A stretch of DNA of 64,000 nucleotides from Sthenelais limicola (GCA_942159475.1 OW804097.1:57928986-57992985), one strand, 5' to 3'. Numbered from the stretch's first letter, positions 1 through 11,225 are shown. Numbers and translations: made by a program. Notes: generated from the letters alone by a model not told the origin.

Positions 1-230
1 ATGATTAAGTCATGATTACATGTTTAATAATACAGGAAAAGTACAGCGTCACTGAGGAGAGTTTAACACCAGACAGGAAGAAAGCAGAAAACGAAGTGCA
101 CAACTTGGATCTTTACATTTACAGTAGCTATCTACTTGGTGGGACAAGGAGCTGCTCCACCGACAAATCCTTACCCTTGCATGAGGAGCTCTTTGTCCCA
201 ATGTCCAATAGGGAGATAGTTCCAAGGCTA

Positions 231-352
231 AAGGCCCATTCACATTAACACGACCAGCCGGCCGATCCTTGCCGGCTGTAATACTTTAACATTGTGTGTT
301 TTGCCGTGCGGCAGCCGTACACCAATCGGCCGTTGTAATGTGAACGGGCCTT
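231..352. mobile_element. Short foldback/MITE (family E)
   Basis: The two ends are inverted copies of each other. The left end begins AAGGCCCATTCACATTA and the right end, read in reverse, begins AAGGCCCGTTCACATTA; both are followed by a CGGCCGAT block. The interior has further GC-rich inverted pieces (GCCGGC and GCCGTGCGGC). At about 120 bp it encodes nothing. A similar end-like string (AAGGCCCATTTACAT) recurs near 58620. Superfamily not identified, and no clear target-site duplication was seen. Confidence 0.6.
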
Positions 353-914
353 ACGAGTATTTGTATTTAAAGATTTTTATTCAGCAAAATAAACATTATG
401 TAACATTTACACTGTTCTCAGAGTCTGCTGGTGGATTACAAAATGATAGAAAAATTAGAATTAGAAAATATATATTCGAGTTTACATGTGTCTATATCTA
501 TAACAATTTCTGAAATATCTATAACAATTCTTGAATAAGAACAATATTAATAGCCTAGCACAATAGGCGGATGCAACGATAAGTTAATTACAATAGGTAG
601 TTACCAGTTTTAGGATTATACTATTGAGAATAAAAAGAACTAAAACCAAAATCTCCTTGCGTTGTGTCTTATACAATATTCCTAAGGGTTTTTCCTATTT
701 ATGTATATATTTGATATTCAAAAATGCAGATTTCATTCTCGGAAAGGCTCAAAATTTTCTCACAAACTCTCTCTATATTTGTATATATTTCAGTCTCACA
801 TTTTTTTACCTTCACTCTCTACTCTATGTTCAACTAACAATAGTCAAGCATACATGCAATATAATATCTTGTACTAACCATGTGTGTACAGTAGAAAGAC
901 ATATGACATAATCA
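353..914. other. AT-rich flank with no gene
   Basis: No coding similarity, RNA gene or repeat recognised. The stretch is AT-rich with stop codons in all frames and lies just past the 3' end of LINE-1n. Confidence 0.5.
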
Positions 915-949
915 AACTTCAACAATTTTATGGTCTTATGGTCGATCGT

Positions 950-3820
950 TCATGGTAAATTCCATATTTCTCCAGAGTCTATAAAGATGTTGTTGTACAA
1001 CTTCCTTATTTCTCTAGAAAACACTTTTTTGTCATTTAACTCCCTCAGATCTGTTGGTAGTGAATTCCACATGACTTTAACCCTCCCCAACGAACTCCCT
1101 CTAATACTCTCCTTCTTCCATTTATCAACCTCAACCCTCCCTTGATCCCTTAAATTATAATTATGTTCTATATTTCCTGGATTATTATTCTTATTTTCCC
1201 AAAAAAGATTTAAAATTCGAATGGTTCGCCTAAAGCATTGTGGAATCACCTCACAACATGTATGCAACATCTTTGTGTTTATATTATTATTAGCACCTCT
1301 ACTTCTCACATTCTGTACCAACCTCAGACATTTATTTTGCACTAGTTGTATTCTTTTAAATTGTTTCTTAGATGACAGATCAACTAGCATCGATCCAAAA
1401 TCTAGTACAGGTAGAATATATGTTTTAAAAATCAACAATGCTATTTTTTTAGTAATTTGGTTTCTAATTTTTCTTAATCTATTGTACATAATATTGGCTC
1501 TCATACAGGTTCCTGTAATATGTTGGGACATATTTAGATTACAGTCCAATACAAAACCTAAATACCTGAAACTAACCACTTCATCAATCTTCTCACCCTC
1601 AATATACAAATCTTGAATATTTTGTCTCTTTTTTTTCCTTCCATAAAATATCTGACTTTTTGTTTTGCTGTTATTTATTCTTAAACCATTCACATCGACC
1701 CAATTCTTGAACATATTGATGTCAAGCTGAACCTCCATCCAGTCGTTCTCTCTATTTATTTCATGTACAACCACACAATCATCTGCGTACATAATGATAT
1801 TACTCTTAAATTCCAATAAACTCACATCATTTATATATATAATAAAAAGCAAAGGGCCTAGTATGCTACCTTGTGCTACGCCAGCTTTTAACGGCAATAT
1901 GTCGGATGAAAAATCTCCAAAGGTAACCAACTGATCTCTGTCTTTGGAATATGTTGATACCAATTCAAGTAGAGAACCTCTAATACCTATGTGTCTTAAT
2001 TTCTTTAATAAAATATCTATATTTATCGAATTAAAAGCTTTAGATAAATCAAAATATATTGCCAAAGTATCAACCCCTTCATCTTTGTTCTTCAAAGTTA
2101 TATTCATAAAATCAATAATAGCTGTATCTATACTTTTCCCTGCCCTAAAACCATGTTGGCATCCACTTAGGAAGTTTATTTCATCCAGGTGTGAATTTAA
2201 TCTTTTTACTAAAATCTTTTCAAATATTTTTCCAAGAATCGGTGATATAGAGATGGCCCTTATATCATCTATCTTTTCCGAGTTAGCTTTCTTAGGTATT
2301 AGAGTGCACATGGCCCTTTTCCAAATTTTTGGGAAGTAACCCGCTCTCTTGATCCTATTAAGAAAACCTGTGAAATCATCTAAACAAATAATCAAACAAA
2401 ATTTTAAAAATTTTGTATTTATATCCACCAAACCACTTGACTTATTATCATCCGTTTCACAGATTATCTCATAAACCTCAGCTGCGGTTACGTCATCCTC
2501 CCAGTTTAGTTCCGGGTAAACATCGTCAGATAGTATTACATTGTCTGGATGTGAATTAGCATTAATATTACAAAAATATGAATTGGCGTAATCCGCAGCA
2601 ATCTTCCCTGTTAGTCTCTCTCCTCCTACTGTAATAATACCTTCTTCCTTCTTTCTTGATATATTTAAACCGAATATTTTACTAATTTGTGTCCAGAAGC
2701 GTTTGTCGTTCTGTGGAAATCTATTACAGATATTCTGTACTGCCTCGTATTTAATTTTTACTAATTTCTTTTTTATTTGAGTTCTCAGGACTCTCGCTTC
2801 TTCCCAATACTTAGCTTCTTTGGTCTTTGTGGCTTTCTTAAACAACTTATTTTTTCTTCTAATCATATTCTGAACTTCTTTATTGACAGTTCCTTTATGG
2901 TCTTTAACCTCAAAGGTCTGTACTGGATATAGTCTATCAAGTACCTGCCTGAATTGTTCTAACATATATTCACTGGCAGCGTCAATATCATCGGAAACCC
3001 ACTTGTTCTTGTCTTCTTTATCTAATTCTACTTTAATATCCTCTTGACTCATGTTCCTAGTTTGTCGAGCTTGATAAGTCTTCTTAGTCTCCACTAATCT
3101 ATTTGATTTACACTTCTTAAAAATTATATAAACAGGTAGATGGTCACTGGTATTGTCAAAAATCGTTCCACTCGTACTCACATAAGGACAATTCGTTGCA
3201 ATGATATCTATAAGGGATTCGGTTTTTTCTGTTAATCTAGTACAGGTCTTTATGTATTGGGTTAACCCAATATTGTCTAGAACCGATAAAAACCTCTTGG
3301 TGTTATTTGCTTTTGTTTTCTTCATATCTATATTTATATCGCCTCCTATCAATTTTCGGGTATTTATAAATCTATTTTCTCTATAACCGTTCGTTACCAT
3401 CTGCATAGCTTCAATAAAGACTGGTACTGATCCATTCGGTGGCCTGTAAACTACAGTTACTAGGGTTGTCTTACCATTCCCCGGCTTAACCTTACATGTC
3501 AGTAATTCTGTATCCTTATTTTGTATACATAAATTATCTACAATATCTGCAACATAATTCTCTCTATAGTACAGTATTATTCCTCCACCATGTTTACCTT
3601 TTCTATCCTGTCTAACAAAATCATACCCTTTCACTTTTAACATATAGTCAGTCACATCCTGACTCAACCAAGTCTCAGTGATAGCTATTATATCATATAA
3701 CCCTATTAAGTATTCCATTTTTATATAATCCAACTTATGGTATAAACTACATACATTATAAAAAATAATCTTCAATCCCTTCCTCGATGAAACATCTACA
3801 TTGTATTCGGTGTCACCCAT
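950..3820 (-). CDS. LINE ORF2: AP-endonuclease plus reverse transcriptase
   Basis: An intact protein of about 956 residues from the first ATG at 3820; two GTG codons just upstream are not used as starts. Residues 18-235 form an AP-endonuclease-like domain: FYNVCSL, ITETWL (catalytic Glu), VYRPPNG, GGDINIDM, SLIDII and SDHLPV are its successive motifs. It nicks target DNA to prime reverse transcription. Residues about 490-760 are the reverse transcriptase: FDLSKAF carries the first catalytic Asp and MYADDC the Asp pair near residue 680. The usual GVPQGS motif reads GVAQGS, a Pro to Ala change. The C-terminal part contains KYLG-like FRYLGF and a thumb segment (YILPVLDFG). No RNase H domain is seen. 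The product should act with the ORF1 protein in an RNP in target-primed reverse transcription. Confidence 0.92.
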   Translation of the reverse strand: MGDTEYNVDVSSRKGLKIIFYNVCSLYHKLDYIKMEYLIGLYDIIAITETWLSQDVTDYMLKVKGYDFVRQDRKGKHGGGIILYYRENYVADIVDNLCIQNKDTELLTCKVKPGNGKTTLVTVVYRPPNGSVPVFIEAMQMVTNGYRENRFINTRKLIGGDINIDMKKTKANNTKRFLSVLDNIGLTQYIKTCTRLTEKTESLIDIIATNCPYVSTSGTIFDNTSDHLPVYIIFKKCKSNRLVETKKTYQARQTRNMSQEDIKVELDKEDKNKWVSDDIDAASEYMLEQFRQVLDRLYPVQTFEVKDHKGTVNKEVQNMIRRKNKLFKKATKTKEAKYWEEARVLRTQIKKKLVKIKYEAVQNICNRFPQNDKRFWTQISKIFGLNISRKKEEGIITVGGERLTGKIAADYANSYFCNINANSHPDNVILSDDVYPELNWEDDVTAAEVYEIICETDDNKSSGLVDINTKFLKFCLIICLDDFTGFLNRIKRAGYFPKIWKRAMCTLIPKKANSEKIDDIRAISISPILGKIFEKILVKRLNSHLDEINFLSGCQHGFRAGKSIDTAIIDFMNITLKNKDEGVDTLAIYFDLSKAFNSINIDILLKKLRHIGIRGSLLELVSTYSKDRDQLVTFGDFSSDILPLKAGVAQGSILGPLLFIIYINDVSLLEFKSNIIMYADDCVVVHEINRENDWMEVQLDINMFKNWVDVNGLRINNSKTKSQIFYGRKKKRQNIQDLYIEGEKIDEVVSFRYLGFVLDCNLNMSQHITGTCMRANIMYNRLRKIRNQITKKIALLIFKTYILPVLDFGSMLVDLSSKKQFKRIQLVQNKCLRLVQNVRSRGANNNINTKMLHTCCEVIPQCFRRTIRILNLFWENKNNNPGNIEHNYNLRDQGRVEVDKWKKESIRGSSLGRVKVMWNSLPTDLRELNDKKVFSREIRKLYNNIFIDSGEIWNLP

Positions 3821-4606
3821 CACCACGCTTTGACATCACCAATGTTCGTTTACGCATATTTAAAAACTGTGCAAAATACATGAATACGTGTTCAAACTCC
3901 ATATAGTAAATCATATGTTACTCTGGAGAACTAATATATAATCGGCAACCTTTATCGCCCTTGAAAAACATCTGGCTACATATTAAAAACCAAAACAAGA
4001 TTTTACTTAACATACCAATTCACGAAACATCTCGCCAGGCCGCCATCTTTCATTTTTAACTTCCGGTTGTCTATACTTCGGGTTAATGTCGCGATGTTGT
4101 ATGCGGACATTTCAGTATTTAACATTAATGTTTTTATTTAACACGAACACCATAAGCTCACATTTGGAGCACTTATACTTCACACCTAAATTCGTTATAG
4201 CATGTAACGTATGAACATTTGTCGAACATTTGTTTTTTACGACCTTACGATACCCTATTTGGAACAACCCAACATGGCGTATTGTTTACTTCCGGTCACC
4301 GTTGTCGTGTTTTCTTACTTCGATTCATCACAAATAACATCAGTTTATATACAATCTTGGATATAATTTCGTCTATTCATGTTGGAACCTATCTATATAC
4401 CCGAGTTCAACTCAACATAACATATATTTACAGATCGCGGCTCAGAACAACATTACGACATCAGTCAGAGTACCCCTTTACGTTAGCAAAATGGCCGACT
4501 CTGTTCCTCGTGCACGAGAAATATAATTTTGACATTTAAAAAAGGCTAATTACGAAAAACCCTACCACATAGTCCGTTATAATCAGGTGCGACAGTCTGT
4601 ATATGC
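3821..4606 (-). other. Long inter-ORF spacer of LINE-1n
   Basis: About 790 bp with no ORF separates ORF1 and ORF2, which is long for a LINE. It contains AAAGATGGCGGC (element strand, 4050-4039), a good YY1-type motif, and CAAAATGGCCGA on the plus strand at 4487-4498, also YY1-like. The same 12-mer occurs in the spacer of LINE-3n. A second, internal promoter for ORF2 is possible but unproven. Confidence 0.5.
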
Positions 4607-6471
4607 TTATGATGTCTTCATTAGATTTAGTGCGGACTCATGCATTGCAGATACTTCGCTGGAATCAAAGGGTAATGGTTGTAGATGCCGTGTTCGTCTA
4701 GACCTGTTCGCTTCGGAATTATCTAGGTCGATGTTGGAACTAGTTCTGTCCAATATGGCCTGGTATCCTGCACTTCCTCCACTTGACCTATTCAGACTGG
4801 TGGAACTTGTAACAGTTACTTCCATGCTGCTGTCGCCACTAGAGGTACTGTCATTTGCACTTCTATTTAGTGGTTGGTATCTGTTATAAATTTGGGTAGT
4901 CGTCGTTGTGTTTCTAATCTCCGCCCCTGCCTTAGTAGAGTCGGCAGGTTTCGTGAAACCATCTGTGTCCGTCCTGGCCGTTGGTTTTATCTTGGGAGAT
5001 GCTCGCCTAGTACACAAATCGTCGAATTTGTTGTCATTTAATGCTACTGTAACCTCCTTTCTGACATCCATCAGTATCTTACCCAATGCATTTTTCCCTT
5101 TCCAGGTACCTTGTTGCAGTTGGGGATCCCCCAGATAACATCCAGCTCCCCATTTACGGTTGCTCGTCGCTTCAATAAGCTGAACTCTACCCGTTTTCAT
5201 GAGCTTCTCCGCTAGAGTCTGGATTGGATAAACTTGCACCTAACGATGTCCATCATTACTGAGTCCTCAGAATTCTTCCAAGTCGGTGTTGAGGCTATCT
5301 TATCCGCCAACACCTTTATTTCCTTTGGATCTTCAGTCTCCAATAACATCTGTGCCACATCTCTCCTGCCAACAGTTCTACATTTCTTCCATTGGAACGC
5401 TTGTTCTGATGAGGTGAAACGTTCACCCTCGTACTGTAATTTACAAGGATAGAAATTACTTAGGAAAGCCTTGTCGCTCTGGAATGCCAAGGCACCATCT
5501 TTAACCTCTACAACTTTAACCTTCTCGACAGAATATTTCTCCTCCAAGGCGTGTAACTGACGACTAGAATATAGTGTCCCGTCAATCAGGACTTGATCCC
5601 CTTTTGGACGTGTATAGTCCTTGTCAGCGCCTTCCTTCACAGCGTTTTTGGCAAGTAGTCTCATAAGGGATTTCTTCTGCCTGGTTTCGATGGTATCATA
5701 TTCGTGAAAGAACATTCTTGCCTTATTGGGCCACACACTAATCGGGAACTGGTTGTCGTCTCCGAACGGATTATCCCTTCGTATCAACTCATCTTTCAGA
5801 CCTTTGTATAGCAATTTGATGACTATTGGATGGGGTGAATTTCGATTGCTCGGTCTGATTTCCCTGTATGCAGTGTCGACTGTTCCCTCCCACATCTTAG
5901 GATACATAGCACGGAGGATACGCTTGACCAATATAACAGTGTTCTCACTTTTAAACTGTGGACAGCCTTCCAGTACTATGTGAGATTCTCTATGCTGTTG
6001 CCGTATTATTTCAACTTCCTCCTTTACCTTGCTGATTTGGGATTGAGTGTTCGCTGACTTACGATCCTGCATCTTGATATCGTCGTCTACACTAGCAAAT
6101 TTGGCCTCACATTTCATCTCCAATGAACGTAAGTCTCCTTTTTCCGCCATTTTTTCTTTCAGATCGTCTACAGTTTGTTTTAATTCCTGTTGGTTCGTTA
6201 GTAGCTGCTGCAACAGTTTATCGTTTAGGGATATGGTCCCTACACGATCAAAGAGTGTATCCAAGTCTTTGTCAATTAGTTTTCCTTGTGTTGCGAGATG
6301 TGCTAATTCACCCTCAATTTGGTCCAAATTCGTGCGATTTTTCTTTTTCTCATTTGGGTCGATTATCGGTGATAAATGGTCAGAAGTCCGCTTTGGGGCT
6401 GGGGTGCTACAAGCCTTTGCAGTCCCTATGGGATTTACCATTACCTCGGTAGTGTTTAGTTGGCCGTCCAT
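4607..6471 (-). pseudogene. LINE ORF1 with coiled coil, RRM-like region and NADAR domain; one frameshift
   Basis: The first part (6471 to 5212, 419 codons) opens with a polar segment. A coiled coil follows at about residues 50-160, then an RRM-like stretch (165-250, starting VLEGCP) and a CTD-like stretch (255-310, ending VLIDGTLYSS), as in L1-type ORF1 proteins that bind and chaperone RNA. From residue 325 a NADAR domain begins: LSNFYPC, SSEQAFQWKK (conserved Glu356 and Lys362/363), then a helical segment ending RCKF. There the frame shifts by one base near 5215-5239. The second part (5239 to 4607) supplies the rest of NADAR: RVQLIEATSNRKWGAG and GKNALGKILMDVRKE. A Ser/Thr/Asn-rich tail of about 130 residues follows. 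NADAR proteins remove ADP-ribose from guanine. I see no slippery site, so a disabling indel is more likely than programmed frameshifting. Confidence 0.87.
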
Positions 6472-6735
6472 TGCCGCCTCTGCCAGTCTTACCCTATATC
6501 GCCCACTCGATCTCGATTCGTAAGTCCAAACTGTCTATATTTCACCAAATATTGTCTTAAAAAACCTTAAAAAACCTTTACACCTCAGGTTATGTCGGCA
6601 GAAGTATACTCTGTCCGATCTGTACGTAAAAACTTATTGCCAGTGCAATCTTGGGCTAGGAAAGTCCGAATTATATTCAACGCTTAGCTCAGGTACAAAG
6701 GTGCGTCCACCATTTTGAAATTCCCGCCCTTGAAA

Positions 6736-8089
6736 AAGCACCCCAAAAGCACCCCATTTCCTAATATGAATAATCCTACATTCTGGAGAGCAATTCCCCC
6801 TCCCCCATCAGTCCTCCAGGGCCCGTCCTCTCTAACCCCTCCCCAATATTATCATTCCCAATCTATAGCACCATAATACAGGCTAAATCCGGGAGAATGT
6901 CCTTTGTCTATAATATTACCATTATTAATCGTGGGTGATATCCATGCACTTGCACCATCTCCCCATATACTTTAAATACTAGGGGTTATATCAACCAACT
7001 ACAAATCAAAATGAAAACTCAATGATTAAAGCATCGGTACACATTGACTTTTATGCAATCCCTATATAACTTGCATGAATGTTTGGTATGATTGAAACTT
7101 GATTTGAAGCACTTTTATTCTTAAAGGGACGGACCTGCTTCCCTTCCACAACTACCCGATCATTAGTCTGGTTGATTTATAATAAAGAGAAGCTGTTCTC
7201 ATACATTACCAATTTTCAGACGACGATGAAACTCTACGAGGTTGTTAACATCAAATATATTATGCATGGTGTTTTACCCTTTTACCCTTTTCTTAGCTTA
7301 GCAACACATAAACAAATGCGTCAATATGCCTTAATTAAAGACCAACCTCCCCATGTGCGCCTATTAAAGTGTAATGATCTACTCATTATATTAAAGGGAC
7401 ACTGCTTACCTCCTTGGAGAGCTATATTGTCATCCCAGGGATGTGTTGCTCCTGCCCTCATTGTGCTAACGAAAGCTCTTATTCATATGTGAAAGCAGCA
7501 TTTTCAGCTGTAACCACTTTTGGATTTAATTGCCAAATATCGTAATTTACAATAATCCTAAATTACTGTTAAATAATCGTAAAATGTTAATAGTAAAAAG
7601 GCGAGTTGTATCTCTAAATATAGCACTGAGCGCTACCCACTTCTGGCTTATGTACAGGTAATGGTTGTGGGATATTTTCGAAATTTATATTTGTTGTCAA
7701 CATTCGTTAATGGCAATGATTAAGATAAGGAGATTCTTTTTGCAACACACCCAAGATCCATCACATTCTCAACTCCCTCCAAATAAACTGGCATCGCTGA
7801 GGAAATCGCCTTCCTGTAAATTGCTTGATAACATTTTCACAAATTCTGTACCATGACCAGGGCGGATCGGATTAGTGTCGCCCCCTGGGAATGATAATTA
7901 GAAGATTACTACCCAGAATGCACCGCGGTTGGCACCTTGCCAGTTAAGTCTTTTGTAGCGTTTGGCGGAGCGCTGTGTTGGGTGAAAAGGTGGGGTGTAG
8001 TGAGGTACTTTAAATATTCATGAAATTATGTCCACAAACACACAAACTAGTGAGCGCTTGTTAACGATACCAGGGGCCTGTTGCACAAC
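6736..8089. other. Intergenic stretch with no gene recognised
   Basis: The ORFs here are short and match nothing I know. At 7870-7930 there is a motif-like string (CGCCCCCTGGGAATG) but no further structure. Confidence 0.4.
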
Positions 8090-8877
8090 ACATCCAAGGT
8101 TACATAAAAAGTTCCTTGTTAAAATATTTTAATCGGGAATTTATATAGAAATACAATTTTCGTCTGGGGATTATGCACAAACAGTGCAGAAGCAGAAAAT
8201 GGAGGTTGTTAATCCTTTTAAGCATTGCCTTAGGTGGTTATAGTCCCAAGGTAGTAATTAGATCAAGTTAAAGTTGCACCCTCAGTTAAGATCGGTCAAG
8301 CTAGGACTGAACATTTTCTACTTTTTGTTACATTCTATTCCAACCCATCTGAAAGTCTTTTGACCAACATTTTGGTGGATTCTGTTCAGTTGTTTTTGTG
8401 ACAGGACTAAAAGCGTCCTCATTTGTATTTGGAGGACCCGCACAAAGCCTTTCATCCAAAGAATTCACTTATTATTGCTCACCAGTTGTTGCTCGGCTTA
8501 TTCAGCTTCAAATTCAAGTATAAACATAACAGCCGTAGAATATTGATACATCCAGACTTGTAAGTTATTACATGTGTAAATTTGATAAGATGTGCTTTGT
8601 AATAGCTGAAAATGCAGCTTTAAAGCATTCTCATCCATTACAGATGGTTTTTTTTGTGTCCTGAAATACAATATTTGTGTTATCATGGGGTGACAAAATC
8701 GTTCTAGCTGTGGTACAGGTCCTGTTTCTTCAAATAAATTAAGTTGTAGATTTATTAACTTAACAGATATTATGAAAACAATATGTAGGGAAATGAAAGT
8801 GAAGATGAAGCGATATGTAAGGTGGAGATGGTGGTACCTGACTAATAAGTAAGGATTTGTTATGCAACGGCCCACAG
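8090..8877. mobile_element. MITE family D copy interrupted by a family B MITE
   Basis: The left end reads GGGGCCTGTTGCACAA and the right end, reversed, begins TGGGCCGTTGCATAACAAAT. These match the terminal inverted repeats of the clean family D copy at 56268-56457. The TTAA-flanked family B element at 8268-8623 sits inside, so B inserted after D. Boundaries are approximate. Confidence 0.5.
8268..8623 (+). mobile_element. MITE family B (piggyBac-like ends, TTAA flanks)
   Basis: The element is bounded by TTAA on both sides (8268-8271 and 8620-8623). Terminal inverted repeats read AAGTTGCACCCTCAG and, reversed, AAGCTGCATTTTCAGC. It is 356 bp long and non-coding. TTAA target duplication is characteristic of piggyBac and some other superfamilies; assignment by ends only. 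Other copies are at 10861, 47581, 54356, 60514 and elsewhere. Confidence 0.7.
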
Positions 8878-10489
8878 GAGAAAATGAGCTCAGTGGCCAT
8901 ATCAGATTGCTCAGGCCTGGCGAGATAATGTTGCAGCAAAATCTTAATTTCGTCAATCAGGTTCCATATTAAAGAGGGCTGCCTAAGGATGCGCGACTGC
9001 CTTAATTTGGGGATGACCATCCATAAGGAAATCCATAAAAAGATCCATAAAAATCCATAAAATGATCAATTATTTTGTTCAGCTCCTCACTTGTGGAACG
9101 AAAAAAACAATTCTCTTCATGATATAAATAACAAATAACGCGTATGTAGATGACCTGTTCAATTATAGAACTTACCTAAAGAATCAGTATTATATTTGCA
9201 TTGGACCCATAATAGTCTGTGACTATGTTATATTGTCTTATTATTATACTGTGAAGATACCTCCGAAATGTACGAAACCTGATTATAGACTAATGTTATA
9301 CTGCAACTCAACGATTTATCTTAACCATAGAGATCTCATTCAAGCTTTAAGTTCTGGAAGAGATGGTAATATCCTCAGAGATATAACGTCTTATTAACGC
9401 TTAATGTCAATATTAATAAGATAATCCTTATTACTTCTAAGTATGGTTGTCATTTGTATTGTATTTCTCAATGTGTATTCACTAATTGAAAGACAGTTCA
9501 GTCTTCATGATTATTATTGTATTTTATACTCCTAACAATCAATCAAGGAGACTGATTGTTAAGGAACGTTTATTATTATATAATTTATTGATTGATTGTT
9601 CCGTCTGATATTGTACAGTTGTGCAGTGTAGTTGATAATGATGAAATACCAAATATAACACTTGCAGTAACATCAGACAGTTTAAGAAATAGATAAAGAA
9701 CATCGCGGTGTTTTTATAACGACCTATAGTAATGCAGAAAGTTGTTAAAATGATCATCATGATAAAGTTATTGAAATAGCTCTATGTAGTTATACAAATG
9801 TAATCTTTTTCCGCATTTGGACAACCACGATGCAACAAGATTAGACCAAACATGTGAACGATGACATTGTTAAGGTTCATTTTAGGAAGACCAGCTAAGT
9901 AGATATTTTAGACTTATTTCCATGCTTGTAATAATTTGTAATTAAAATGTTCTATACATGTATACCATTGGATTCACAATTTCCTTACCTCAAGCTTAGC
10001 TTTATAAATATATAAGTGGTTTTATTTCCAGTTTTTGATATACAAAAGTGAAAATTAACAGCTCTTTCTGCGTACCCACAACATTGATCATAAACATACA
10101 TCAACATAATGACAGATAATGCCTCAAAACATTTGGTATGCTATAAATACTTTGTATTTAGCTATTCCTTATACATCTCGATTTCTTTTGTTTTAGTTCC
10201 TATTTTTTCCTTATTTTTATTCTAGTGTTAATTTCAGGTTAGGTTCAAGTTCAGGATATATACATTCATTTTACTTGAAATATTAAAAAAATACTAATTG
10301 TTTGTACTTTGTAATTGTTTCTGTTTCGCCTTCAAAGGGTCAGTCAACTGGTTCATGGTCACTTTTAGGGCAACAAACGCTATGAAGCCATAAATACAAC
10401 ACCCGAGTCTCATTTTTGTTATCTACATTTATGTTTAACTTATAGTCACTTACCTAAGTAATTCATTCACAAGAACCCTTTGCTTCGAA
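8878..10489. other. AT-rich intergenic region with a minor tandem repeat
   Basis: No gene is recognised. At 9019-9064 the string ATCCATAAA recurs about four times with small spacers, a short degenerate tandem repeat. Confidence 0.4.
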
Positions 10490-10800
10490 TGCTTTCATTT
10501 TTGGTGTTCTTTGAGCTGCTAGTAGCATTACTACATGTATAAAATTTTAAGACAGTGTATTACATAAATCTATGCATTTCTAAAGTCATCCTATAGAGTA
10601 CATTTAGCTACTTTACTATAGTAATTGTTAACTCAAAAATATTCCAAACCTTTTTTTCAAAAAGAAAGATATCAAACCTAAAAAATAATAGTACTTATAA
10701 GTTGCCCTACTGTTAACTATCATTGGAATCAGCTTGATGTCATCTTTTCAAATATCGTCATTATCTCAAAATCCTTTTGGGGTTTACTGACACTATGGCA
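10490..10800 (+). mobile_element. Relic of MITE family A
   Basis: The interior (CAAAAATATTCCAAACC..., TTACTATCATTGGAATCAGC-like blocks, ATCTCAAAATCC) is colinear with the better copy at 45183-45600, but the diagnostic terminal inverted repeats are missing. A degraded copy. Confidence 0.5.
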
Positions 10801-10860
10801 CTCTCAGCAACAATGGCTCTTTATAGCTGCATTGTTAGTTATTATACGAGACATAATATT

Positions 10861-11098
10861 TTAAAGGTGAATCGGCCAAGAGAAATAATAAGCGATAATA
10901 AGTCAAGCCACCACAGGATTTAGGCACATCTCTGAAATACCAATCTGGTCTTTTATGAGGCACTGTAGCAAAAACAACCGGAAAACAATCCTCCAAAATG
11001 TTGGTCAAATGACTTTCAGATGGGTTGAAAGAAAGAACCGGAGAAAAAGTAGAAAATCCTTCATTTTTGACCGGAGTTAACTGAGATTGCAACTTTAA
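10861..11098 (-). mobile_element. MITE family B, short copy
   Basis: The element is flanked by TTAA at 10861-10864 and 11095-11098. The right end, reversed, reads AAGTTGCAATCTCAGTTAAC, matching the family terminus. At 238 bp it is an internally shortened, non-coding copy. Confidence 0.6.
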
Positions 11099-11169
11099 TT
11101 TCTCATTTCAGACATGCGTAGTGGCCCCAGCAAGTACAAAAAACAGTCTTCCATTATCACATCAACGTA

Positions 11170-11225
11170 CTCATCCACGTGCGGTGATTGAGCCAATAGG
11201 ATCGTGTTTCAGAATCACGTGGGTC
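11170..11225. promoter_or_regulatory. Possible E-box / CCAAT cluster
   Basis: Two CACGTG E-boxes (11176-11181 and 11216-11221) flank a CCAAT box (11193-11197) within 46 bp. E-box plus CCAAT spacing is promoter-like in animals, but no transcript or exon can be attached to it, and short motifs occur by chance. Confidence 0.3.

Larger units (their letters stand above)
915..6735 (-). mobile_element. LINE-1n: two-ORF APE-type non-LTR retrotransposon
   Basis: On the minus strand an ORF1 (6471 to 4607) encoding a coiled-coil/RNA-binding/NADAR protein is followed by an ORF2 (3820 to 950) encoding an AP-endonuclease-like domain and a reverse transcriptase. A roughly 790 bp spacer separates them. No LTRs are present. 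The 5' end is placed near 6735 because the sequence there (minus strand) has a GGGCGGGAA E2F-like box and a CAAAATGGTGG YY1-like box, as expected of a LINE promoter; both ends are approximate. ORF2 is uninterrupted and ORF1 has one frameshift, so the copy is fairly young but probably not autonomous. It looks Jockey/CR1-like; the clade was not determined. Confidence 0.8.

Noticed and set aside
5212..5239. Programmed frameshift inside the LINE-1n NADAR domain
   Set aside because: No slippery heptamer is visible, and the homologous position in LINE-2n is in one open frame, so a disabling indel is the simpler explanation.
7172..7492. A 106-residue ORF in the LINE-1n flank
   Set aside because: No recognisable motif and its length is compatible with chance in this region.
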